Shown one piece after another: positions 1 to 6,179 of a DNA stretch of 11,119 bases (the first letter of the stretch is position 1; every line of letters begins with the position of its first letter). The stretch comes from Bacillota bacterium (GTDB lineage Bacteria > Bacillota > Clostridia > Oscillospirales > Acutalibacteraceae): contig JAEWBE010000013.1 of assembly GCA_023391275.1 (NCBI GenBank), positions 1 to 11,119 on the forward strand, in the 5' to 3' direction. The notes beneath the pieces are model-generated. The model saw only the letters and a program-made list of their open reading frames with translations, searched no databases and was not told the DNA's origin. Made by a program: the position numbers and the translations under genes.

Positions 1-2
1 GT

Positions 3-197
3 GTTACCGCAGGTATTCTGATTATTACAATGTTCATTGCAGAAATGCCCTCTAAATTACGCATTCTTTCAGAGATATGGAATTCGTTGCCCAGCAATCT
101 TGTTTCCTTAAATGGGGCATTCCGCTATTTCCTGAACAATCGACTTGGAGGAGAGTCCTTTGGCAAGGATTCTCTTCCAAGTATATTGACCGCATAA
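3..197 (+). pseudogene. C-terminal fragment of an ABC-2-type transporter permease
   Basis: An open frame enters from the left edge and runs 64 codons to TAA at 195-197. The peptide starts with a hydrophobic stretch (VTAGILIITMF) followed by AEMPSKLRILSEIW and SLPSNLVSLNGAF. This resembles the last part of membrane permeases of multidrug or bacteriocin ABC exporters, which would move a substrate out across the cytoplasmic membrane. The last ~17 residues are encoded entirely by a 17-bp hairpin (144-181), so they are probably not native, and the gene may have been cut there by a rearrangement. Most of the gene lies outside the window, so it could be either an intact 3' end or a broken copy. The family assignment is by eye and only moderately secure; the reading frame is clear. 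Confidence 0.45.
144..181. terminator. 17-bp stem, 4-nt loop hairpin; terminator or element end
   Basis: CTTGGAGGAGAGTCCTT (144-160) pairs with AAGGATTCTCTTCCAAG (165-181) around the loop TGGC. The two mismatches are G-U pairs in RNA, so the whole 17-bp stem can form. It lies between the permease remnant and the promoter of the XRE-cupin operon, which fits transcription termination. However, the following bases (TATATTGACC) are not a U tract. It could instead be the end of a small mobile element. The structure is certain; the role is not. Confidence 0.5.
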
Positions 198-212
198 AAG
201 TAAGGATAGCGG

Positions 213-267
213 TTGATTTACGGCCTCCAAATATGTTATAATATATAAATATAATTATATAACATAT
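213..267 (+). promoter_or_regulatory. Promoter of the XRE-cupin operon with overlapping dyad
   Basis: TTGATT (213-218) and TATAAT (237-242) are separated by 18 bases, a good sigma-A-type pair, with the start codon 57 bases further on. ATATGTTATA (231-240) is repeated inverted as TATAACATAT (258-267), so the dyad spans the -10 box and the expected start of transcription. Autoregulation by the XRE-cupin protein encoded just downstream is an inference. The region is very AT-rich, so part of the symmetry could be chance. Confidence 0.6.
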
Positions 268-298
268 TTTTAGAACAATATTTTTGGAGGACAATATT

Positions 299-856
299 AT
301 GCACTCACCAGCATTAACGATCGGAGAACGCCTGAAAGCAATACGGACAAGCAGGAGTCTTACATTAGATGATGCCGCAAAGCTCACGGATGTCAGCAAA
401 CCCATGCTTGGTCAGATTGAGAGGGGGCAATCCTCTCCCACGATTACAACCCTTTGGAAGATTGCAACAGGATTGAAAGTACCGTTATCCTCTTTTCTGG
501 AAGAGCAGGGGGCCGAGTATAGCGTGGTGGATTGGCAAGCAAAGGATGCCATTGTGGAAGACAACGGGCGCATGAGAGCATACCCGATCTTTCCTTACGA
601 TCCAATCCGGAATGTTGAAATTTTCTACATCGAATTTGACGGGGGATGTCATCATCCTTCCGAAAAGCACCTTGACGGAGTGGAAGAATATATTTTTGTG
701 CTCCAAGGAAAATTGGAACTGGTCATCAACACGAAAACGGTTGTCGTACACGAAAGACAGGCGATCCGTTTCCGTGCGAATGTGTTCCATGAATATAACA
801 ATCCCTATGAAAATCAATGCAATGTATATAACATGATTTTCTATCCAAAAGCGTGA
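299..856 (+). CDS. XRE-family regulator with C-terminal cupin domain
   Basis: The 185-residue protein has an N-terminal helix-turn-helix of the XRE/Cro type (residues ~8-62, with SLTLDDAAKLTDVSKPMLGQ and the typical IERGQSSPT turn) and a C-terminal cupin barrel (~105-182). Cupin motif 1 covers GCHHPSEKH...EEYIFVLQGKLEL and motif 2 includes FRANVFHEYNN. Such proteins are cytoplasmic, small-molecule-responsive transcription factors that usually control the adjacent genes. Here the adjacent genes are the MBL-fold hydrolase (15-base gap) and a GNAT enzyme. The ATG at 299 is chosen because GGAGG (286-290) lies 8 bases upstream; the in-frame TTG at 284 would sit inside that binding site. The ligand is unknown. 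A shortened second copy of this gene lies near 9650-9757. Confidence 0.88.
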   Translation: MHSPALTIGERLKAIRTSRSLTLDDAAKLTDVSKPMLGQIERGQSSPTITTLWKIATGLKVPLSSFLEEQGAEYSVVDWQAKDAIVEDNGRMRAYPIFPYDPIRNVEIFYIEFDGGCHHPSEKHLDGVEEYIFVLQGKLELVINTKTVVVHERQAIRFRANVFHEYNNPYENQCNVYNMIFYPKA

Positions 857-871
857 AAGAAGGATAAAGCT

Positions 872-1765
872 ATGTATGAACTGACACAGGTTGGAGAAAG
901 AAGCTATTACATCAGTTGTCCGGCAAAAATCGGCGTTTACTGTGTGAACGATCAAGAGGTATATTTGATCGACAGCGGAAACGATAAAGATGCGGGAAGA
1001 AAGGTTCGTCAGATTTTAGAGCAAAATGGATGGCATTTGAAGGGCATTCTGAATACGCACTCCAACGCCGATCATATCGGCGGGAATCAGTACTTGCAGA
1101 GACAAACCGGCTGCAAGATTTTCGCTAATGGAATTGAACAGGATTTTACCAGACATCCAATTTTGGAATCATCCTTTTTGTACGGCGGATACCCGTGCAA
1201 GGAACTGCGTCATAAATTTTTGCTGGCGCAGGAGAGCGACGCACAGGAGCTTTCCGATCCTGATTTTCCGAAGGAAATCAAAGTCATTCCTCTTCCGGGA
1301 CATTTTTTCGATATGGTTGGGTTCCGCACACCGGACGATGTCGTTTTCCTTGCGGACTGTCTCAGCAGCAAAGAAACGCTGGATAAGTACGGAATCCCGT
1401 TTATCTATGATGTTGACGCTTATCTAAAAACGCTGATCGCCGTTGAAGCGATGGAAGCCGCCATGTTTGTACCCGCACACGCCGGTGCTGCGGAGAATAT
1501 AAAGGAGCTGGCGCAGTACAATCGGAAAAAAGTTCTTGAAATCGCGGAGCACATCGTTTCTTTCTGTGAAATGCCGCAAGCATTTGAAGATATATTGCAG
1601 AAAATGTTTCATCAATATCGCCTTACCATGAATTTTGAACAGTATGTGCTGGTAGGCAGCACCGTCCGTTCCTATCTGTCATGGCTGAAGGATATAGGAA
1701 AATTAAGCGTTCGATTTGAAGATTGTAAAATGCTTTGGGAAAAGGAGAACCCTCATGGCGATTGA
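872..1765 (+). CDS. Metallo-beta-lactamase-fold hydrolase
   Basis: The 297-residue cytoplasmic protein shows the MBL fold: a strand and Asp in VYLIDSGNDKD (30s), the metal motif THSNADHIGG (H63, N65, D67, H68), PLPGH (H144), FLADC (D162) and PAHAG (H203). The usual HxHxDH is HxNxDH here, so the second metal-1 histidine is replaced by Asn. The rest of the metal site is present. MBL proteins hydrolyse varied esters, thioesters and lactams; the substrate cannot be read from the sequence. The ~90-residue tail after the fold is mostly helical in appearance. AAGGA upstream of ATG 872 serves as the binding site. It lies 15 bases after the XRE-cupin gene and its end overlaps the GNAT start by 11 bases, so it is almost certainly co-transcribed and probably controlled by the cupin regulator. 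Confidence 0.85.
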   Translation: MYELTQVGERSYYISCPAKIGVYCVNDQEVYLIDSGNDKDAGRKVRQILEQNGWHLKGILNTHSNADHIGGNQYLQRQTGCKIFANGIEQDFTRHPILESSFLYGGYPCKELRHKFLLAQESDAQELSDPDFPKEIKVIPLPGHFFDMVGFRTPDDVVFLADCLSSKETLDKYGIPFIYDVDAYLKTLIAVEAMEAAMFVPAHAGAAENIKELAQYNRKKVLEIAEHIVSFCEMPQAFEDILQKMFHQYRLTMNFEQYVLVGSTVRSYLSWLKDIGKLSVRFEDCKMLWEKENPHGD

Positions 1766-2099
1766 AAAAGTGAAGATGTGCTATATAGAAAACTCATTAC
1801 AATATGAAGATTATTTTAATTTAAGGCAACGTGCCGGGTGGAATAATTGGTCTAAGGAACAGACAATTCGTGCCCTGAAAAATAGCTTGTATGACATTAT
1901 CGCAGTTGACAATCGTGTCATAGGTATGGGTAGGCTATTAGGTGACGGACTGTATTACATTATCGTGGATATAGTTGCAGCTCCAGAATATCAGGGCAAA
2001 GGTATAGGCAGCGAACTGATAAAAAGAATCCTAGATTATGCAGATAGCCAAAATTGTAATTACTTCCTTAGACAGCGACTTTTTTCAGCTTATAAGTGA
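1755..2099 (+). pseudogene. GNAT N-acetyltransferase, C-terminally truncated
   Basis: The frame begins at ATG 1755, with AAAGGAG at 1741-1747 and an 11-base overlap with the MBL gene, showing translational coupling. It encodes 114 residues. Residues 1-99 look like a normal GNAT: an N-terminal strand-helix region (NLRQRAGWNNWSKEQT), the GMGRLLGD turn, and the acetyl-CoA-binding motif APEYQGKGIGSELIKR (~76-91). Family members go on for another ~35-40 residues, including the C-terminal strands that complete the substrate site. Here the sequence changes after YADSQ (~2052) into DNA that encodes a 5'-3' exonuclease in another frame, giving a foreign tail NCNYFLRQRLFSAYK. The product may be made but is unlikely to be an active enzyme. 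Confidence 0.75.
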
Positions 2100-2598
2100 T
2101 CAAGTGAGCGTATTGCGGTATCGTGGTAATAATACGGTTATTTATGATGTTGAATACATACAAAACAAATATGGCATATCCCCCAGTCAATATGCCGCTT
2201 TCAAGTCCTTAACAGGTGATGCTTCTGACAATATCAAAGGAGTAGAAAAAGTAGGTCCCAAAACTGCTGCGGCACTTATAAATCAGTTTGGATACTTGCA
2301 GGAAATCATAAACAATGCCGATAAAATCGAAAAGCCATCTATCCGTGAGTCCATTATTAGAAATACAGACCGTTTGCAAAATAACTATAAGCTTATAAAG
2401 CTTGAGGATAGAGCAGCGTTGCCATTTGTTTTTGACGAGCTTACCTACACGTATAGCGGCATTACCACTAACGAGGTTTTGAAAGGAATTGGGCTGAGAT
2501 TAATGAACCGCGATAAACACATCGGGCGGCAGAATCTGCAAGCATCCTTTCGTGCATTATTACAATCAATAGGGCAATATCGTACAAGAGCGCTTTAG
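2038..2598 (+). pseudogene. 5'-3' exonuclease (Pol I N-domain type), N-terminally truncated
   Basis: From about 2050 the second frame encodes the C-terminal two thirds of a stand-alone 5'-3' exonuclease, a flap-nuclease relative of the DNA polymerase I N-terminal domain. Visible landmarks are ITSLDSDFFQLISD (metal-binding acidic pair), then the H3TH DNA-binding segment with SLTGDASDNIKGVEKVGPKT and AALINQFG, then a family-like C-terminal region ending near EVLKGIGLR. The N-terminal third with the first catalytic aspartates is missing. The ATG at 2038 lies inside the GNAT gene, has no ribosome binding site, and its first four codons are GNAT DNA. The last ~32 residues, after GIGLR, look unrelated and run into a segment repeated at 10694-10783. 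It is best read as a broken gene created by the same junction that truncated the GNAT gene. Confidence 0.75.
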
Positions 2599-2663
2599 CA
2601 ATCTATGATAAGCTAAGCTAAGCATAAATTAAGGAGGTGAGTTTTTGGAAAAAGAAATAAGGA
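2571..2663 (+). repeat. Left copy of a ~93-bp duplicated segment (AraC leader)
   Basis: This stretch covers the end of the exonuclease remnant, the 46-base gap and the first codons of the AraC gene. It recurs at 10694-10783. The first 37 bases differ at only three positions by hand alignment, and both copies keep a GCTAAGC-rich spacer, a GGAG-containing binding site and the TTGGAAAAAGAAAT start region. Confidence 0.8.
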
Positions 2664-3469
2664 CTGTAAATTTCGATGCGGAGCTAAAGGTTGAGGCTTA
2701 TCATTTTCAAGGGGTTATGCAGAAGTTCCCCAACCACTTCCACGAGTATTATGTAATTGGTTTTATTGAGCGCGGGCAGCGGTATTTATCCTGTAAAAAC
2801 AAAGAATACACCATCGAACCGGGAGATTTATTGCTGTTTAATCCCAGGGATAATCACACATGCGAACAAATTGATGGGAAAGCGCTGGATTACCGCTGTA
2901 TCAACATCCAACTGGAAATCATGAGCAAAGCCGTCTTAGAAATAGCGGGGAAAGAATATCTGCCTTATTTTACGCAGCAGGTAGTTTTTCACAGCGAATT
3001 GGTCCCTCTGTTAAAGGAACTGCATTTGATTATCATGCAGGAGGAAAAGGATTTTAGAAAAGAAGAAATATTCTTCTTCCTTTTAGAGCAATTGATCGAG
3101 GAATATACAGAGCAGGAGTCCCCTCAGCCAAACTGCGTACAAAGCATGGAGGCAAAGGCTATCTGCGAGTATTTGGAAAAGAACTACACAAAGAATATTA
3201 CATTGGATGATTTAAGCAACCTGACCGGGTTGAGCAAGTATTACTTGCTGCGCTCCTTTACCAAACAGAAAGGAATTACGCCATACAGTTACCTGGAAAC
3301 CATACGCATCGATCAAGCAAAAAAGCTGTTGGAGCAGGGGGTATCGCCGGTTGACGTGGCATTGCAGACGGGGTTTGCCGACCAAAGCCATTTTTCAACC
3401 TTCTTTAAGAAATTTATCGGGCTGACACCGAGGCAGTATATGAATATTTTTAAGGATATACATGGTTAA
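2645..3469 (+). CDS. AraC-family transcriptional regulator
   Basis: The 274-residue protein has an N-terminal cupin-like ligand domain (~10-150; HFHEYYVIGF at 31-40, a GD turn at 60-61 in EYTIEPGDLLLFNP) and a C-terminal AraC DNA-binding domain. Its first helix-turn-helix is around ITLDDLSNLTGLSKYYLLRSF (185-205). The second carries the family signature GFADQSHFSTFFKKFIGLTP (243-262). The start is TTG at 2645, preceded by a strong AAGGAGGTGAG site; no in-frame ATG fits. It is followed after 23 bases by an EamA exporter gene and then DUF2000. AraC-EamA-DUF2000 clusters are familiar in Firmicutes, and the regulator presumably activates the exporter in response to its substrate. The ligand is unknown. 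A remnant of a second copy of its leader lies at 10694-10783. Confidence 0.9.
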   Translation: MEKEIRTVNFDAELKVEAYHFQGVMQKFPNHFHEYYVIGFIERGQRYLSCKNKEYTIEPGDLLLFNPRDNHTCEQIDGKALDYRCINIQLEIMSKAVLEIAGKEYLPYFTQQVVFHSELVPLLKELHLIIMQEEKDFRKEEIFFFLLEQLIEEYTEQESPQPNCVQSMEAKAICEYLEKNYTKNITLDDLSNLTGLSKYYLLRSFTKQKGITPYSYLETIRIDQAKKLLEQGVSPVDVALQTGFADQSHFSTFFKKFIGLTPRQYMNIFKDIHG

Positions 3470-3492
3470 GGTCTTATATAGAAAGGGTTTTC

Positions 3493-4407
3493 ATGGATAG
3501 AAAAAACGAAGTTACCGGGCATTTATTTGCTGTTATTACCATTGTCATTTGGGGCACGACTTTCATATCGACCAAGATACTCCTGATGACGATTTCTCCC
3601 ATTGAGATACTTTTCATACGGTTCACCCTCGGATTCGCCGCATTGTGCTTTGCCTATCCCCACAGGCTTAAAATCAGGGAACGAAAGCAGGAACTGTATT
3701 TTGCGGCGGCGGGTTTATGCGGTGTTACGTTGTACTTTTTACTGGAAAATATAGCCCTGACATATACCATGGCCTCCAACGTAGGGATCATTGTTTCGAT
3801 TTCTCCGTTTTTTACTGCGATTCTTGCCCACCTGTTTTTAGACGGTGAGAAGTTGAAGCCGCAATTTTTGGCAGGCTTTGCAGTTGCTCTTTGCGGTATT
3901 TTCCTGATTAGCTTTAACGGATACCATACGCTCAGGTTGAACCCGTTGGGCGACATATTAGCCGCTTTAGCTGCTGCCGTATGGGCTACTTACTCCATCT
4001 TAACAAAGAAAATCAGCGGGTTTTATTACAATACCGTTCAATCTACACGCCGGATTTTCTTTTATGGGCTGGTGTTTATGATACCCGCATTATTTATATT
4101 CGGGTTTCATCCATCCGTGGATATGCTGATTCAGCCGACCAATTTATTCAATCTGTTATTTTTAGGATTGGGTGCATCTGCGCTTTGCTTTGTAACATGG
4201 AACACTGCGGTAAAGAGGTTGGGCGCGGTAAAGACCAGCATATATATTTATTTGGTTCCTGTGATCACGGTTGTCACCTCGATCCTTGTATTGCGGGAGA
4301 AAATCACAGGCATTGCCGTACTCGGAATTGTACTTACGTTGGCAGGATTGTTTCTTTCTGAAAACAGGATTTCTATCAAAACAAAAGGAGAACTGGAAAA
4401 TGGATAA
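3493..4407 (+). CDS. EamA/DMT-family transporter
   Basis: The 304-residue protein consists of about ten hydrophobic segments arranged as two EamA repeats (~8-140 and ~150-290). The first begins with HLFAVITIVIWGTTFISTK, where the WGTTF pattern is typical of the family. The second repeat ends with VPVITVVTSILVLREKITG, the usual penultimate-helix signature. It is a cytoplasmic-membrane drug/metabolite exporter of the kind that moves amino acids, nucleotides or related metabolites; the substrate cannot be predicted. AAAGGG at 3482-3487 precedes ATG 3493. It is co-transcribed with the AraC gene upstream, and its last bases overlap the DUF2000 start by 8 bases. Confidence 0.92.
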   Translation: MDRKNEVTGHLFAVITIVIWGTTFISTKILLMTISPIEILFIRFTLGFAALCFAYPHRLKIRERKQELYFAAAGLCGVTLYFLLENIALTYTMASNVGIIVSISPFFTAILAHLFLDGEKLKPQFLAGFAVALCGIFLISFNGYHTLRLNPLGDILAALAAAVWATYSILTKKISGFYYNTVQSTRRIFFYGLVFMIPALFIFGFHPSVDMLIQPTNLFNLLFLGLGASALCFVTWNTAVKRLGAVKTSIYIYLVPVITVVTSILVLREKITGIAVLGIVLTLAGLFLSENRISIKTKGELENG

Positions 4408-4825
4408 TTCCAATATGAAATGCGTTATGGCGATCGATTCGGAGCTGCCAATCGGCATCATAGCCATTACTTCCGCTATATTGGGGGTAACACTGGGGAA
4501 ACATATTCCGGCACAGATCGGAGATAATGTCGTGGACGCCTCAAATCAAACGCATTTGGGCATTATAACAATTCCCATCGCTATGCTAAAGGGAAACAAA
4601 GATATTTTAAAGGATCTGAGGAAGCGGCTGTATCAACCGGAATTCAGTGATTTGGTGGTGGTCGACTTTTCCGACGTGGCGCAAAGCTGTAATGTATACG
4701 GCGACTATATCGACAAAGCGGCCTCCACACCGGAGCAGGAACACACCTATTTTGGAATCGCCATTTACGGGGACAAGAAAAAAGTAAACAAATTAACAGG
4801 CTTTATGCCGCTTTTAAGATTGTGA
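4400..4825 (+). CDS. DUF2000 family protein
   Basis: The 141-residue protein has the features of DUF2000: an N-terminal KCVMAIDSELPIGIIAITSA, then LGVTLGKHIP, VVDASNQTHLGIITIPI and a C-terminal GIAIYGDKKKVNKLTG. The family has a peptidyl-tRNA-hydrolase-2-like fold with no proven activity. No signal peptide or membrane segment is visible. ATG 4400 has AAAGGAG at 4384-4390 and overlaps the exporter stop codon by 8 bases, so the two are translationally coupled. Its repeated association with EamA exporters and AraC regulators suggests a metabolite-handling role linked to the exported compound, which is an inference from context only. Confidence 0.85.
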   Translation: MDNSNMKCVMAIDSELPIGIIAITSAILGVTLGKHIPAQIGDNVVDASNQTHLGIITIPIAMLKGNKDILKDLRKRLYQPEFSDLVVVDFSDVAQSCNVYGDYIDKAASTPEQEHTYFGIAIYGDKKKVNKLTGFMPLLRL

Positions 4826-4951
4826 ATCACAGTAACCTATGCTTAAAATGAATAATCAGCGATGAGCGTAAATTACGGTACGAATATTATAACAAACTGC
4901 GGTTGTTTATATAGCGAGAAGATAAGCAGGAATCTAATAAGGAGTGATATC

Positions 4952-5128
4952 ATGAGAGTTTGTAAACAATGCCAATCCCAGATGGAGGAGGGCTTTAAAC
5001 TCAGAGTAAACACCTATGGTGTAATTAGAGTTGAACGAAGTGTGCCAAAAGCAGATGGAATGAAAGTGGCGATATGCCCTACTTGCGGTGAAATATCAAT
5101 GTATCTTGATAAAGATGTAAAAAAATAA
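4952..5128 (+). CDS. Small zinc-ribbon protein
   Basis: The 58-residue protein has two CxxC knuckles, CKQC at residues 4-7 and CPTC near 44-47, separated by ~36 residues of beta-type sequence. This is the pattern of small zinc-ribbon proteins often annotated as nucleic-acid-binding. ATG 4952 is preferred because AAGGAGTGAT (4939-4948) lies directly upstream. An upstream in-frame ATG at 4862 would add 30 residues without a binding site or family similarity. The gene stands alone, 126 bases after DUF2000, with no clear promoter or terminator seen in the gap. Its target is unknown. Confidence 0.75.
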   Translation: MRVCKQCQSQMEEGFKLRVNTYGVIRVERSVPKADGMKVAICPTCGEISMYLDKDVKK

Positions 5129-5131
5129 ATT

Positions 5132-5170
5132 TTGATTCAATGTATTGATCTGATTATGAGCATAATCAGA
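5132..5170 (+). promoter_or_regulatory. 22-bp perfect palindrome, possible operator
   Basis: TCTGATTATG (5149-5158) and CATAATCAGA (5161-5170) form a perfect inverted repeat with a 2-base centre. No T tract follows, so it is more like a protein-binding site than a terminator. A weak promoter-like pair, TTGATT (5132-5137) and TATGAG (5155-5160) with 17-base spacing, would place the -10 box in the palindrome. It lies 52 bases upstream of the GNAT remnant start. The palindrome is certain; the promoter is tentative. Confidence 0.45.
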
Positions 5171-5221
5171 CGTTCCTTTGGAATTCGCGTTATTTGTATT
5201 AGGTGCATAGGAGGACGATGT

Positions 5222-5395
5222 ATGGGACGTAACATTCGCAAGTGGAAAATAGAAGATGCGGCTGACCTTGAAGCAGCTTTGATTAACAAAAATATTCACG
5301 ATAATTTTTGTTTTAACGGTATAAATGAAGGGTGGAAGAATAGAGCATGTTTGATATCAGAAAGATTCAAGAAAGTGCAATTTATGAAGCTGTGA
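5222..5395 (+). pseudogene. N-terminal fragment of a second GNAT acetyltransferase
   Basis: ATG 5222 has a fine AGGAGG at 5209-5214. The first ~26 codons (MGRNIRKWKIEDAADLEAAL, then INKNIHDN) match the usual opening of a GNAT enzyme, in which IRKW begins the first strand and DAADLAAAL the first helix. After about 5303 the sequence no longer resembles the family: the expected LRDGLPYPYT-type continuation is absent. The frame then runs on as unrelated residues into the start of the next gene and stops at 5395. No acetyl-CoA-binding motif is present, so it cannot be an enzyme. The intact start signals suggest a gene that was cut by recombination. Confidence 0.65.
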
Positions 5396-5738
5396 AAACT
5401 CATAGCGATACGAAGACTGCAACTGAAATTGTATATGGAAATGGTGAAACAGCAAAAAAGGAAAAAAATGCTGATTGGGTAAAATCAACCATGTTCAGAT
5501 TGGAGAAAAGATTTGATGAAGAAACAACAAAACAGATTCGCATGGAGAGTCAGTGTGGTTACGGTATGGAGGAAAAAGTGAAATTCGTAAAAGATCTGGT
5601 TTCTGCGTCATCCAGCATGGAGGAATTTGTACTTTCAGAGAAAGCAAAAGCAGCAGGACTATATTGCGAAGAGGGGGATTCTTTATCTTAAATTTCAATT
5701 TTGTCCCTGCCCCATACTTGCAGAGATTGACAAGCTTT
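5347..5738 (+). pseudogene. DUF6144-like protein, frameshifted and truncated
   Basis: The open frame 5347-5691 gives 114 residues, beginning MFDIRKIQESAIYEAVKTH and containing VYGNGETAKKEKNADWVKST and CGYGMEEKVKFVKDLV, which I associate with the DUF6144 family (function unknown). It ends with the unlikely tail EEGDSLS. At the G run 5673-5677 a shift of one base continues the protein as ILYLKFQFCPCPILAEIDKL, a cysteine-containing segment expected in the family, until about 5738. There the DNA changes to an IS30 transposase remnant. So the gene has both a one-base frameshift, most simply one extra G, and a missing C-terminus. A ribosome binding site (GAAGGGTGG, 5328-5336) precedes the ATG at a longish distance. 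Confidence 0.65.
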
Positions 5739-5930
5739 CATCATCTGACACAGGACGATATTGGCCTAATGATGAATCACATCAATTCTTACAAAAGAAA
5801 AAAGCTGAATAATCGTAGCCCATACGAAACATTCAGCTTTTATCATGGAGAAGAGGTTTTACAGAAACTTGGATGTTATCCAGTTGCCGCCAGAGACATC
5901 ATGTTAAAACCCACCCTTCTCAAAAAATAA
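5739..5930 (+). pseudogene. C-terminal remnant of an IS30-family transposase
   Basis: The frame ending at TAA 5928-5930 encodes HHLTQDDIGLMMNHINSY, then RKKLNNRSPYETFSFYHGEE, then a short end finishing in LLKK. The MNHINSY...RKKLN.RSPYE...F pattern is the well-known C-terminus of IS30-type transposases, where the integrase-like domain ends. Only ~63 of roughly 330 residues remain, with no start codon. The fusion point to the DUF6144-like gene is near 5739, so an IS30 copy has been largely deleted together with the end of its neighbour. Confidence 0.75.
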
Positions 5931-5980
5931 TAAATTTGCATGCCGCCAACAGCTAATCAGCCTAAGGAATTAGGGGTGGA

Positions 5981-6098
5981 TTCTCACTTACAAAACATGC
6001 ATTTCAACTACAAAAGTTGTATTTCGTTTACAAATATTCAATTTTCATTTACAAAGATGGCTTTTCAGTTTACAATGTGGCTTCTCGTCTTACATGTG
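5981..6098 (+). repeat. Six degenerate TTACAA repeats, 20-21 bp period
   Basis: The core TACA(A) begins at 5989, 6009, 6029, 6050, 6071 and 6091, giving spacings of 20, 20, 21, 21 and 20 bp. The units share a loose form, TTC-N3-TTACAAA followed by ~8 variable bases and a short T run. The period is close to two turns of the DNA helix, so all copies face the same side. The array sits between the IS30 remnant and the promoter at 6109. It may be the terminal binding region of the IS30 element or an upstream regulatory array. Repeats of this length without unique ~30-bp spacers are not CRISPR. Confidence 0.65.
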
Positions 6099-6108
6099 AG
6101 TAGGCTCA

Positions 6109-6169
6109 TTGACAAGCAACAGTATTAGTGGTATATTTATAACATATAGTTAGAAATATACCACTAATA
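6109..6169 (+). promoter_or_regulatory. Promoter with perfect 16-bp inverted-repeat operator
   Basis: TTGACA (6109-6114) and TATATT (6132-6137) have the ideal 17-base spacing. TATTAGTGGTATATTT (6123-6138) is repeated exactly inverted as AAATATACCACTAATA (6154-6169), with 15 bases between. The left arm covers the -10 box and the right arm touches the ribosome binding site of the DUF3796 gene. Binding to either arm would block transcription, so this is a strong operator candidate. The obvious candidate repressor is the small XRE protein encoded second in the operon. Confidence 0.75.
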
Positions 6170-6179
6170 GGAGAGCAGT

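Noticed and set aside
258..275. Shared sequence TATAACATAT-N2-TTAGAA at 258-275 and 6138-6155
   Set aside because: 16 of 18 bases match and both lie near promoters, but the distance to the -10 box differs (21 versus 6 bases) and such matches are expected by chance in AT-rich DNA.
52..405. 117-codon reverse-strand open frame
   Set aside because: It runs antisense across the permease tail, the promoter and the start of the XRE-cupin gene, has no recognisable motif and is explained as a shadow.
4862..4951. 30-residue N-terminal extension of the zinc-ribbon protein
   Set aside because: No binding site precedes the ATG at 4862, whereas AAGGAGTGAT stands right before ATG 4952, and the CxxC motif begins there.
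5981..6098. Possible CRISPR array
   Set aside because: The repeat core is only 6-7 bases, degenerate, with ~13-base gaps and no cas genes nearby.
5940..6128. 62-codon open frame with repeated FxFT-like residues
   Set aside because: The apparent protein periodicity comes from the 20-21-bp DNA repeats; there is no ribosome binding site and no family resemblance.
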